From Pseudomonas deceptionensis (GTDB lineage: Bacteria > Pseudomonadota > Gammaproteobacteria > Pseudomonadales > Pseudomonadaceae): a stretch of 64,000 nucleotides of DNA. The stretch spans positions 3,555,501 to 3,619,500 of the forward strand of contig NZ_FNUD01000002.1 in NCBI RefSeq assembly GCF_900106095.1, given 5' to 3'. Of this stretch, positions 26,943-34,195 are shown in pieces. Made by a program: the position numbers and the translations under genes. Numbering within the stretch: position 1 is the first letter of the stretch; every line of letters begins with the position of its first letter. Below the pieces are notes generated by a model. It made no database searches and was not told the origin of the DNA. It was given only the letters and a program-made list of their open reading frames with translations.

Positions 26943-28715
26943 ATGCCTGAATTCAATGCCCCACTGCGCGACATGCGTTTCGTTCTGCACGAAGTCTTCG
27001 AGGCCCCCGCACTCTGGGCCCGGCTGCCCGCACTGGCTGACCATGTGGACGCCGATACCGCCGATGCAATTCTCGAAGAAGCGGCCAAAGTCACCGGCCA
27101 GCTGATTGCCCCGCTCAACCGCAGTGGCGACGAGGAAGGCGCCCAATGGCTGGCGGGCAAGGTCAGTACGCCCAAGGGTTTCAAGACCGCCTACGACACT
27201 TACATCGAGGGCGGCTGGGTCGGCCTGTCAGGCAACCCTGTATTCGGCGGGCTTGGCATGCCCAAGATGCTGGCCGTGCAATTCGAAGAGATGCTCTATG
27301 GTGCCAACTCCAGTTTCGCCCTGTATTCGGCGCTGACATCGGGTGCCTGCCTGGCCATTGATGCCCACGCCAGCGACGCGCTCAAAGGCACCTATCTGCC
27401 ACCCATGTACGAAGGCCGCTGGGCCGGCTCCATGTGCCTGACCGAAGCCCATGCCGGCACTGACCTGGGGATTATCCGCACCCGCGCCGAACCGCTGCCG
27501 GATGGCAGTTTCACTCTCAACGGCAGCAAAATATTCATCACTGGCGGCGACCAGGACCTGACCGAAAACATCATCCATCTGGTGCTGGCCAAGCTGCCGG
27601 ACGCTCCGGCCGGACCACGGGGCATCTCGTTGTTTCTGGTGCCCAAAGTGCTGGTCAATGACGACGGTTCACTGGGCCATGGCAATGCGTTGAGCTGCGG
27701 CTCCATCGAACACAAGATGGGGATCAAGGCTTCGGCCACCTGCGTGATCAACTTTGACGGCGCCCGCGGCTGGTTGATAGGCGAAGCCAACAAGGGCCTG
27801 GCGGCCATGTTTACCATGATGAATTACGAACGCCTGTCGATCGGCATTCAGGGCATCGGGTGCGCCGAGGCCTCCTATCAGAACGCCCGCACCTATGCCC
27901 GTGAGCGCCTGCAAAGCCGCGCACCGACCGGGGCCGTGGCACCGGACAAAGTTGCCGACCCGATCATCGTGCACCCCGATGTGCGACGCATGCTGCTGAC
28001 CATCAAGGCCATGACCGAAGGCGGCCGGGCCTTTGCCAGTTATGTGGGCCAGCAACTGGACCTGGCCAAGTTCTCTGCCGACCCGCAGGAGCAACAGACG
28101 GCCAGTGCACTGGTGGCCTTGCTGACCCCGGTGGCCAAAGCCTTCTTTACCGACACCGGGTTCGACAGCTGCGTGCTGGGCCAGCAAGTGTTGGGTGGTC
28201 ACGGTTACATTCGAGAATGGGGCCAGGAGCAATTGGTGCGTGATGTGCGCATTGCGCAGATTTACGAAGGCACCAACGGGATTCAGGCCCTGGACTTGCT
28301 GGGCCGTAAAGTGATCGCCAATGGCGGCGTAACCCTGCGCCTGTTTACCGCGCAAATTCGAGACTTCGCCGCACGGCCCGACAAGCCCTACGCCAGCGAA
28401 TTGCTGGAGGCCGTGCAGCGGCTTGAGGATGTCAGCGACTGGCTACAAACACGGGCCATGACCAACCCCAACGAAACAGGCGCCGCCTGTGTCGAGTACC
28501 TGCACCTGTTCGGCTATGTGGCCTACGCCTGGCTCTGGGCGCGAATGGCCGATGTGGCGCAACGTTCGCTGGATGCCGACCCTACGTTCTATAGCGCCAA
28601 ACTGGCGACCGCCCGGTTCTATTTCAGCCGTTTGCTGCCGCGTACCTTGAGCCTGGAGCAGGCCATCCGGGCAGGCTGCGCATCGTTGTTCGAGCTCGAT
28701 GCCGCGAGCTTTTAA
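26943..28715 (+). CDS. Acyl-CoA dehydrogenase, DmdC-like long form
   Basis: 590 residues, longer than classic acyl-CoA dehydrogenases (about 380) because of an N-terminal extension and a C-terminal domain typical of the DmdC/FadE-long group. CLTEAHAGTDLG and FITGGDQDLTEN mark the FAD/substrate domain, MNYERLSIGIQG the next helix, and DVRIAQIYEGTNGIQALDLLGRK the segment with the catalytic glutamate region. Oxidises acyl-CoA to enoyl-CoA with electrons to ETF. Starts 24 bp after the ligase gene, so one operon; ended by the hairpin at 28730. Confidence 0.9.
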   Translation: MPEFNAPLRDMRFVLHEVFEAPALWARLPALADHVDADTADAILEEAAKVTGQLIAPLNRSGDEEGAQWLAGKVSTPKGFKTAYDTYIEGGWVGLSGNPVFGGLGMPKMLAVQFEEMLYGANSSFALYSALTSGACLAIDAHASDALKGTYLPPMYEGRWAGSMCLTEAHAGTDLGIIRTRAEPLPDGSFTLNGSKIFITGGDQDLTENIIHLVLAKLPDAPAGPRGISLFLVPKVLVNDDGSLGHGNALSCGSIEHKMGIKASATCVINFDGARGWLIGEANKGLAAMFTMMNYERLSIGIQGIGCAEASYQNARTYARERLQSRAPTGAVAPDKVADPIIVHPDVRRMLLTIKAMTEGGRAFASYVGQQLDLAKFSADPQEQQTASALVALLTPVAKAFFTDTGFDSCVLGQQVLGGHGYIREWGQEQLVRDVRIAQIYEGTNGIQALDLLGRKVIANGGVTLRLFTAQIRDFAARPDKPYASELLEAVQRLEDVSDWLQTRAMTNPNETGAACVEYLHLFGYVAYAWLWARMADVAQRSLDADPTFYSAKLATARFYFSRLLPRTLSLEQAIRAGCASLFELDAASF

Positions 28716-28729
28716 GAACCCAATAAAAA

Positions 28730-28752
28730 CGGCGGCCCGTTCAGGGCCGCCG
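28730..28752. terminator. Rho-independent terminator, mainly for the minus strand
   Basis: 9-bp arms CGGCGGCCC and GGGCCGCCG around GTTCA. On the minus strand it is followed by TTTTT, ending the monooxygenase gene; it may also help end the dehydrogenase operon. Confidence 0.8.
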
Positions 28753-28779
28753 TGTGGTGTTGCACCCTTGCACTGAGGG

Positions 28780-29076
28780 CTAAATGCTCAGCTCGTCCAG
28801 CAACAACACTTCGCGATGCGCCAGCAAATCACCTACGGCGTGGGCCATCGCCTGATAGTGCGGGGTCGTTTTGTGGTGCTCGATGGCGTCCATGTCTGCC
28901 CAGCCTTCAATAAACACAAAGCATTCAGGATCACTGCGATCCACATGCAAGTCATAGAAGCGACAGCCAGGCTCGGCGCGCGAGCCTTCTACACAGGCGC
29001 GCAGTGCCTGCTCGACGGTTTTTCCATGCCCTGGCTTGGCACGCAATGTGGCAACAATTTTGATGATGTGGGGCAT
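28780..29076 (-). CDS. ABM-family putative quinol monooxygenase
   Basis: 98 residues, one complete antibiotic-biosynthesis-monooxygenase ferredoxin-like domain (IVATLRAKPGHGKTVEQAL, EPGCRFYDLHVDRSDPECFVF, then HHKTTPHY), as in E. coli YgiN and similar cofactor-free quinol or aromatic oxygenases. Likely a cytoplasmic dimer. AGGAAG precedes the ATG. It follows the DUF465 gene in the same direction, 26 bp downstream, so they may be co-transcribed. Confidence 0.88.
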   Translation of the reverse strand: MPHIIKIVATLRAKPGHGKTVEQALRACVEGSRAEPGCRFYDLHVDRSDPECFVFIEGWADMDAIEHHKTTPHYQAMAHAVGDLLAHREVLLLDELSI

Positions 29077-29102
29077 ATCTACTTCCTGCAGCGTGCTGTG
29101 GC

Positions 29103-29339
29103 TTAAGCGCCCAATATTTGCGCGATTTTATCCTTGATCAAGAGCCTTTGCTCCTTGAGCTTCTTCAGCACGTCATCAGGGACACCTATGGCATCGTTGG
29201 CTTCGGCCTCAACGACTTCGGCATCTTTTTCGCTGTACTGGATAAACAGCTGGTTCAGATGAGCGTTTTCGCTGCGAAATTTGCTGACTGCCTCCTTAGT
29301 AAGCCCCAAGTCCTGTAACAAGTCGTGCTTGACTGGCAT
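29103..29339 (-). CDS. DUF465 (YdcH-type) small coiled-coil protein
   Basis: 78 residues, predicted as a helical hairpin: FRSENAHLNQLFIQYSEKDAEVVEAE and PDDVLKKLKEQRLLIKDKIAQIL. Family DUF465, of unknown role, widespread in proteobacteria. GAGGTG precedes the ATG. First gene of a possible two-gene unit with the ABM monooxygenase. Confidence 0.85.
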   Translation of the reverse strand: MPVKHDLLQDLGLTKEAVSKFRSENAHLNQLFIQYSEKDAEVVEAEANDAIGVPDDVLKKLKEQRLLIKDKIAQILGA

Positions 29340-29883
29340 ATCTACACCTCATGGACATTTCAGTTGCGGGGGTCAGGCTCTGAGGGCGAGCCCGATCAAA
29401 AATATTCAGTTCACGTTGAACCCACTTAATCAATAGCACGCAATAGGTCGCTCAGAAAGCCAAGTGAGTACTTTAGTGCCCCCTGGCCCCAACCTTCTCA
29501 GGAATGTTACACCCGTGCACAACCATGGGACGGGCCGAAACCCGTGCTCCCCGCCCCCTCCAGGGGTGGCGCCAATTTATTGACTAAAACATCCTCGGCG
29601 TTGTTATTTTGACATTTCATACCGAGAATCATGGGTTTGGGAATTTTCCGGTGATAAGATGAGTTCTTTCATACACATCGCGGACTGTAGTACTACGCTT
29701 GTTTTAGAAAATGTAGACCGTGCACCTCTAAAAAAAATTAGATGGGTCAGACTTGCTAATCTGATGGTGGCCATATGATTGGCGCCATAAACAAGTTGAC
29801 CCACGAAGCCATCACGCATTGCTCCTTCTGGAGAGCAGCGGAACAGGCTTTGAAACATGTTTTTCCCCGGGGGGAGATAACGC
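29340..29883. other. Upstream region of the cellulose operon, no gene
   Basis: 544 bp with no convincing coding frame; a 100-codon minus-strand frame (29604-29906) has no family resemblance and overlaps bcsE. It contains a small palindrome GTTCACGTTGAAC (29409-29421) near the DUF465 promoter, a candidate FleQ box at 29571 and a weaker one at 29787-29800 (ATAAACAAGTTGAC, 10 of 14). 29590-29770 is AT-rich. The operon promoter must lie here or within it. Confidence 0.5.
29571..29584 (-). promoter_or_regulatory. Candidate FleQ box upstream of the bcs operon
   Basis: On the minus strand the site reads GTCAATAAATTGGC, one mismatch from the 14-bp FleQ consensus GTCANTAAATTGAC known from c-di-GMP-responsive exopolysaccharide promoters of Pseudomonas. 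It is about 300 bp before the bcsE start. FleQ itself is not in the window. Confidence 0.6.
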
Positions 29884-31431
29884 TTGGTTCCTATCAGTTT
29901 GTCCATACATGGATTTCTGGATCAACAAGTCCAGATGTGTTCAGGCAGTGTGTATTGGGTCACGGTGGATCAGCCGGCTGACGCAAGACTACTGGCCCGG
30001 CAATTCATTGAAGAGATCCCCGAGCACGTGCCCGCCACACTGATTGCCGGCGCCGGCTCGGTGCAAGACATCATCAGCGACCTCGCTCCCGATCGCGGTC
30101 CCGACAAGCTCAAGCTGTTCGAAATCGGCAAAAAGTTCATCGAGCCCGGGCTGGCCACGCTGACCCGCGACCTTAGTCGTGCACGCATTGTGCCTTCAAG
30201 TCAGATCCTGCTGGTTCTGCCTGCAAGCAGCTGGGGTGACAGCACCACGGCGTCCCAACTGCAACGCTGGTGTGAGCGCATGTGCGCGTGGCTGCTGGAA
30301 CGCAATGCAACACTATTGGTGATCACCTACGGTGAAGCGGCGCTGCTGCATACCGAGTTACTGCAACTGAACCAGACCCTGGCCGGTCTGAGCCGCCTGT
30401 ATCGCTACAACGGCGATGTGCGCTACCACTTGCACTTCTGGCACAACGAGCTGGGCGTCACTGCCGGTCAGGAGTTCAAACTGTCGGACCAGGGCAATGC
30501 CCTGACCCTGATCCCGCAAACCGAAATCGATACCCAACCCCGGGTCGCTGACGATCAGCACGTGTACTTCGCCGAGCGCACCGTGCTGGAAGGCGCGCCG
30601 TCGATGTCCAAGCACTGGTACCTGTTCGAGAGCCGCGAAGCATTGCTTGAGGCTGCCCAGACAGCCCGTGCGGCCACCATCATTGTGGGCATCGACAACA
30701 GTTACCAGCTGCTGGAACTGGCGCAGCAGCTGCACGACTTGCGCGAGCAAAGCGGCCCCGAGCTGAAAATCGTGGTGCGGGAAATGGAACCCTCCGTGCG
30801 CTACCGCGATGAGCGCCTGCTGCTGGCGTGCGGGGCCAACCTGATTGTTCCCCACGGCACCCTGCTCTCACGGTTTTTGAGCATGATCGAAAGCATCCAG
30901 GGCCAGCGATGGCAATACAGCCAGAACATCGATTTCGAGACCCTGCTTGAACGTCAGCGCCCGCCGCAGATTCGCGGGCTGATCAGCCCCCGTGATTTCT
31001 ATGAAGCCGTTGCACAGATCTATAAAGACAGTTCAGGCGAAGTCACCCATCAGCTGATGAAATTCCAGCCGGTACCGGGGCTTGGCGAAGAGCTGTTTTT
31101 GAATCAGATGTGCCTGCGCCGTTTCGGTGACATTGCCTGCCTGCTTGGCGGCGAGCTGTACCTGTTCCTGTTTGCCTGCCGCGCGGACGGTCTGGACCCG
31201 GCCCTGGGCAACATCTGCCGCCTGCCCTGGCGTGACATGTTCACTGAACGCCGTGTTCTGAGCGGGTTATCCGAGCTGCCTGCAGAAGTCTTCATGCAGG
31301 CCGGGCCGGTGCCGTCGTACTTGCATATCCCCGTCGAGAGCCCGGCAATCGTGCCAATGGCCGGCGCCAGCGAATGTGCGCCGCTGGCCCCTCAAAGAAT
31401 AACGCTGCCTATCAGTGAGCCACAGTCATGA
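29884..31431 (+). CDS. bcsE: Cellulose biosynthesis c-di-GMP-binding protein BcsE
   Basis: 515 residues of the BcsE family: N-terminal degenerate NTPase/receiver-like region and a C-terminal GIL (GGDEF I-site-like) domain. The RxGD c-di-GMP-binding motif is present as RRFGD at about residues 411-415. BcsE binds c-di-GMP and BcsF/BcsRQ at the cytoplasmic face of the synthase and raises cellulose output. I chose the TTG at 29884 because GGGGGGAG lies seven bases upstream; the next ATG (29935) has no ribosome site. Its end overlaps bcsF by 4 bp. First gene of the nine-gene bcs operon. Confidence 0.92.
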   Translation: MVPISLSIHGFLDQQVQMCSGSVYWVTVDQPADARLLARQFIEEIPEHVPATLIAGAGSVQDIISDLAPDRGPDKLKLFEIGKKFIEPGLATLTRDLSRARIVPSSQILLVLPASSWGDSTTASQLQRWCERMCAWLLERNATLLVITYGEAALLHTELLQLNQTLAGLSRLYRYNGDVRYHLHFWHNELGVTAGQEFKLSDQGNALTLIPQTEIDTQPRVADDQHVYFAERTVLEGAPSMSKHWYLFESREALLEAAQTARAATIIVGIDNSYQLLELAQQLHDLREQSGPELKIVVREMEPSVRYRDERLLLACGANLIVPHGTLLSRFLSMIESIQGQRWQYSQNIDFETLLERQRPPQIRGLISPRDFYEAVAQIYKDSSGEVTHQLMKFQPVPGLGEELFLNQMCLRRFGDIACLLGGELYLFLFACRADGLDPALGNICRLPWRDMFTERRVLSGLSELPAEVFMQAGPVPSYLHIPVESPAIVPMAGASECAPLAPQRITLPISEPQS

Positions 31432-31628
31432 CGTTTGCAGAGCTGATTGATGTCATCGCATTGACCTGCGTGGTGACCGTACTGCTGACGCTGTTTTCGC
31501 AGCGCATACGAATAGCCCTGAAGAATCATTTCGGGCAGTACCTGTCACCTCGTTATATGAAATCACGCGGCGTTCGACGCCGTGTGCCTGCCAGCCCTGC
31601 TCAGAGAACGCCCGATGAGTCTGTTTAA
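31428..31628 (+). CDS. bcsF: Cellulose biosynthesis membrane protein BcsF
   Basis: 66 residues with one N-terminal membrane helix (LIDVIALTCVVTVLLTLF) followed by a short basic cytoplasmic tail, the layout of BcsF/YhjT, which recruits BcsE to the inner membrane. The ATG overlaps the bcsE stop (4 bp) and the 3' end overlaps bcsG (14 bp), indicating coupled translation. Small and weakly conserved, but position and topology make the call solid. Confidence 0.88.
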   Translation: MTFAELIDVIALTCVVTVLLTLFSQRIRIALKNHFGQYLSPRYMKSRGVRRRVPASPAQRTPDESV

Positions 31629-33258
31629 ATCTGACGCCCCGGCGCAAAAAATTGCAGGCCCCTGGCGCGGTCTGGGCGCCTGGAACCTGTATTTTCTGGC
31701 CAAATTCCTGCTGGCCTGGACGGGCCATCTGAATTTTCAGGTCCTGCCCAATCTGATCTTTGCCGTGGTATTGCTGATCCCTGTTGCTAACCCGTTGTTG
31801 CGCCGTGCGCGCACGCTGATTGCCATCCCCGTGGCCGTGGCCCTGCTGTATCAGGACACCTGGTTCCCGCCGTTCAGCCGCTTGCTCGCGCAGCCCGGCG
31901 TACTGGATTTCTCGTTCGACTATATAGTCGAGCTGCTGGGACGCTTTATCGACTGGCAAGTGTGCGCCATGTTGCTGCTGTTGATCGTTGGCTACATGTT
32001 CCTCAACCAGTGGGTGCGCCTGACCACACTCACCCTGCTGGGTTTTGCCTGGCTGGGCATGGGCAACCTGCAATGGCTGCTGCCACCTACGGCCGCGCCG
32101 CTGATGGCCGGCACTCCGGCGGCAACCGGCAATACCAGCAGCGCGGGCGAGCCCGACGACGCGACGCTCAACGGTTACCTGGACAAGTTCTACCTCAGCG
32201 AATCGACCCGCAAGGTCGAGTTCAAAGAGCCCGCGGTCAAGCCGCCACCCTTTGACCTGTTGGTAATCAACATTTGCTCCATGGCCTGGGACGACCTGGA
32301 TGCAGTGGGTCTGCGTGACAACCCGCTGTTTGGCCAGATGGACGTGATTTTCGACAACTTCAACTCAGCCACGGCGTACAGCGGCCCTGCCGCCATTCGC
32401 CTGTTGCGCGCCAGCTGTGGCCAGACATCCCACACCCAACTGTACAAGCCACCGGCAGACCAATGCCTGCTGTTCGACGACTTGCGCAAGCTCGGGTTTA
32501 CCGATGAGTTGATGCTCAACCACACCGGGGCATTCGACGGTTTCCTTCAGGAAGTTCGCGAACAGGGCGAACTGCCGCCGCCGGCGCTGGGTGTTACCCC
32601 GCCAGGCCTGCCGCGCAACTACGTCGGTTTTGACGGCTCACCGATCTGGCGTGACCGTGATGTGTTGAGCAAGTGGTGGCAGCACCGTATTGCCGAAAAC
32701 ACACCCAACATGGCGCTGTTCTACAACACCACCAGTTTGCACGACGGCAACCGGCAAGTGCTGGCTGACGGCGGCACCCAACCTGCCGACTACAGCAGCC
32801 GGGCGCAGATCTTGCTCGATGACCTCAATGCCTTCCTCAAGGAACTGCAAAAAAGCGGTCGTCGCGTAGTAGTGGCTATCGTGCCCGAGCATGGCGCAGC
32901 GCTGCATGGTGACCGGATGCAAATTGCCGGCATGCGCGAAATCCCGAGCGACTCCATTACCCATGTGCCGGTGGGCATCAAGCTGATCAACATGGGCGAC
33001 AACGCGCAAACCGCACCGGTTCATGTCACTGAGCCAAGCAGTTACCTGGCCGTGGCAGAAATCATTTCCCGGCTGTATGCCGACCCTGCGCTCAGTAATG
33101 GCCAGAGCGTGGACTGGTCGAAGCTGCTGACCGATCTGCCACAAACCCCGAAAGTATCGGAAAACTCAGGGACAGTTGTGCTCGATTACAACGGCAAGCC
33201 CTATGTGCGAATCAAGGAGAACGGTGGATGGCTACCCTACCCACAGCGGTTCAAATAA
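31615..33258 (+). CDS. bcsG: Cellulose phosphoethanolamine transferase BcsG
   Basis: 547 residues: about five N-terminal membrane helices (to about residue 150) and a periplasmic alkaline-phosphatase-type domain. Catalytic features are visible: NICSMAWDDL, the nucleophile serine in TAYSGPAAIRLL and the metal-binding PEHGAALHGD. It transfers phosphoethanolamine from phosphatidylethanolamine to cellulose, as in E. coli and Salmonella. ATG 31615 (MSLFKSD) is chosen over an upstream GTG at 31582 within bcsF. Its presence predicts modified rather than plain cellulose. Confidence 0.93.
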   Translation: MSLFKSDAPAQKIAGPWRGLGAWNLYFLAKFLLAWTGHLNFQVLPNLIFAVVLLIPVANPLLRRARTLIAIPVAVALLYQDTWFPPFSRLLAQPGVLDFSFDYIVELLGRFIDWQVCAMLLLLIVGYMFLNQWVRLTTLTLLGFAWLGMGNLQWLLPPTAAPLMAGTPAATGNTSSAGEPDDATLNGYLDKFYLSESTRKVEFKEPAVKPPPFDLLVINICSMAWDDLDAVGLRDNPLFGQMDVIFDNFNSATAYSGPAAIRLLRASCGQTSHTQLYKPPADQCLLFDDLRKLGFTDELMLNHTGAFDGFLQEVREQGELPPPALGVTPPGLPRNYVGFDGSPIWRDRDVLSKWWQHRIAENTPNMALFYNTTSLHDGNRQVLADGGTQPADYSSRAQILLDDLNAFLKELQKSGRRVVVAIVPEHGAALHGDRMQIAGMREIPSDSITHVPVGIKLINMGDNAQTAPVHVTEPSSYLAVAEIISRLYADPALSNGQSVDWSKLLTDLPQTPKVSENSGTVVLDYNGKPYVRIKENGGWLPYPQRFK

Positions 33259-33464
33259 GTGCCGATATCCTTTCGCGCAAAGAGCGGGCCGATGACATTG
33301 CACGCCTCAAGTCGATGATGGAATTGCACGCCCTGGATTATGTCGACGTGTCGGCGAACATGGAGCTGCTGCAGGCCTTCGAGCGCTGGCCATTGCTGGC
33401 CTATCTGGAATCACGCTACAAGCAGCCTCTGGATCTGCAAAAAGACCCGGAGCAAGCCCCATGA
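33228..33464 (+). CDS. bcsR: BcsR-family cellulose regulatory protein
   Basis: 78 residues. The core LHALDYVDVSANMELLQAFERWPLLAYLE lines up with E. coli BcsR (YhjR) segments such as DYADISQ and LKRWPLLAEF. BcsR forms a complex with BcsQ that controls the Bcs machine. AGGAG precedes the ATG. It overlaps bcsG by 31 bp and bcsQ by 4 bp (ATGA). It is somewhat longer than E. coli BcsR (62 residues), mostly at the ends. Confidence 0.85.
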   Translation: MATLPTAVQISADILSRKERADDIARLKSMMELHALDYVDVSANMELLQAFERWPLLAYLESRYKQPLDLQKDPEQAP

Positions 33465-34195
33465 TTGCAATGAGTTTACGTGGCGTTCGCGGTGGCGTAG
33501 GGACCAGTTCGACTCTGGCGGCCCTGGGGTACGCGTTGCATGAGCTGGGCCAGAAAGTCCTGTTGGTGGACATGTGCCCGGAGAATTCCCTGGGCCTGCA
33601 TTTCAACCTGGACCTGGCTCCGCAAGAGGGCTGGGCCCGGGCAACCCTGGACCAGCAACCCTGGCATGAACATGCCTGGAGTGTTGAACCCGGCCTGTGT
33701 GTGCTGCCTTACGGGCAGCTGCAACCGGCAGAATACAATCAGCTCGACACCTTGTTGCTGGAGCAGCCTCAACTCTGGAGCCAGCGCCAGGCCGCGCTGG
33801 GGAATGCCTTTGACTGGGTGCTCTTCGATTTGCCGCAGCGTTTGCCGGGGCATGTGGCCAACCCGCACTGCAACCTTGCGATCATGGTGCTCAATGCCGA
33901 TGCCGCGTGCCATGTGCTGCTGCAACCGCAACTTGCCCAAACACCGCTGTTCCTGATCAACCGATACGATGCCGCCAGCCAGCTGCAACGCGATCTGGTA
34001 CTGATCTGGCAACATCGCTATGCCCATGCTCTTGTCCCCTTGAGCCTGCACGCCGACGAAGCCATGGGCGAAGCGCTGGCCAGAAGCGAGCCGGCCGGCC
34101 GTTATTCGCCGGGGAGCCTGATTGCCCACGACATTATCAGCCTGGCCAGTTGGTGCCTGCTGCGTGGCAGTCGGAAGGGAGGCATGAATGGCTGA
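33461..34195 (+). CDS. bcsQ: Cellulose biosynthesis ParA/MinD-like ATPase BcsQ
   Basis: 244 residues of the MinD/ParA family. The deviant Walker A GVRGGVGTSSTLAALGYAL at the N-terminus (about 8-26) matches the BcsQ form; LLVDMCPENSLGLHF and WVLFDLPQRLPG are the other nucleotide-site strands. BcsQ with BcsR is essential for the Bcs complex in enterobacteria and places cellulose synthesis at the cell pole. GGAG precedes the ATG, which overlaps the bcsR stop. The end overlaps bcsA by 8 bp. Confidence 0.92.
   Translation: MIAMSLRGVRGGVGTSSTLAALGYALHELGQKVLLVDMCPENSLGLHFNLDLAPQEGWARATLDQQPWHEHAWSVEPGLCVLPYGQLQPAEYNQLDTLLLEQPQLWSQRQAALGNAFDWVLFDLPQRLPGHVANPHCNLAIMVLNADAACHVLLQPQLAQTPLFLINRYDAASQLQRDLVLIWQHRYAHALVPLSLHADEAMGEALARSEPAGRYSPGSLIAHDIISLASWCLLRGSRKGGMNG

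Noticed and set aside
29604..29906. 100-codon minus-strand frame in the bcs leader
   Set aside because: No family resemblance, no ribosome site, and it overlaps the bcsE start and the AT-rich promoter region.
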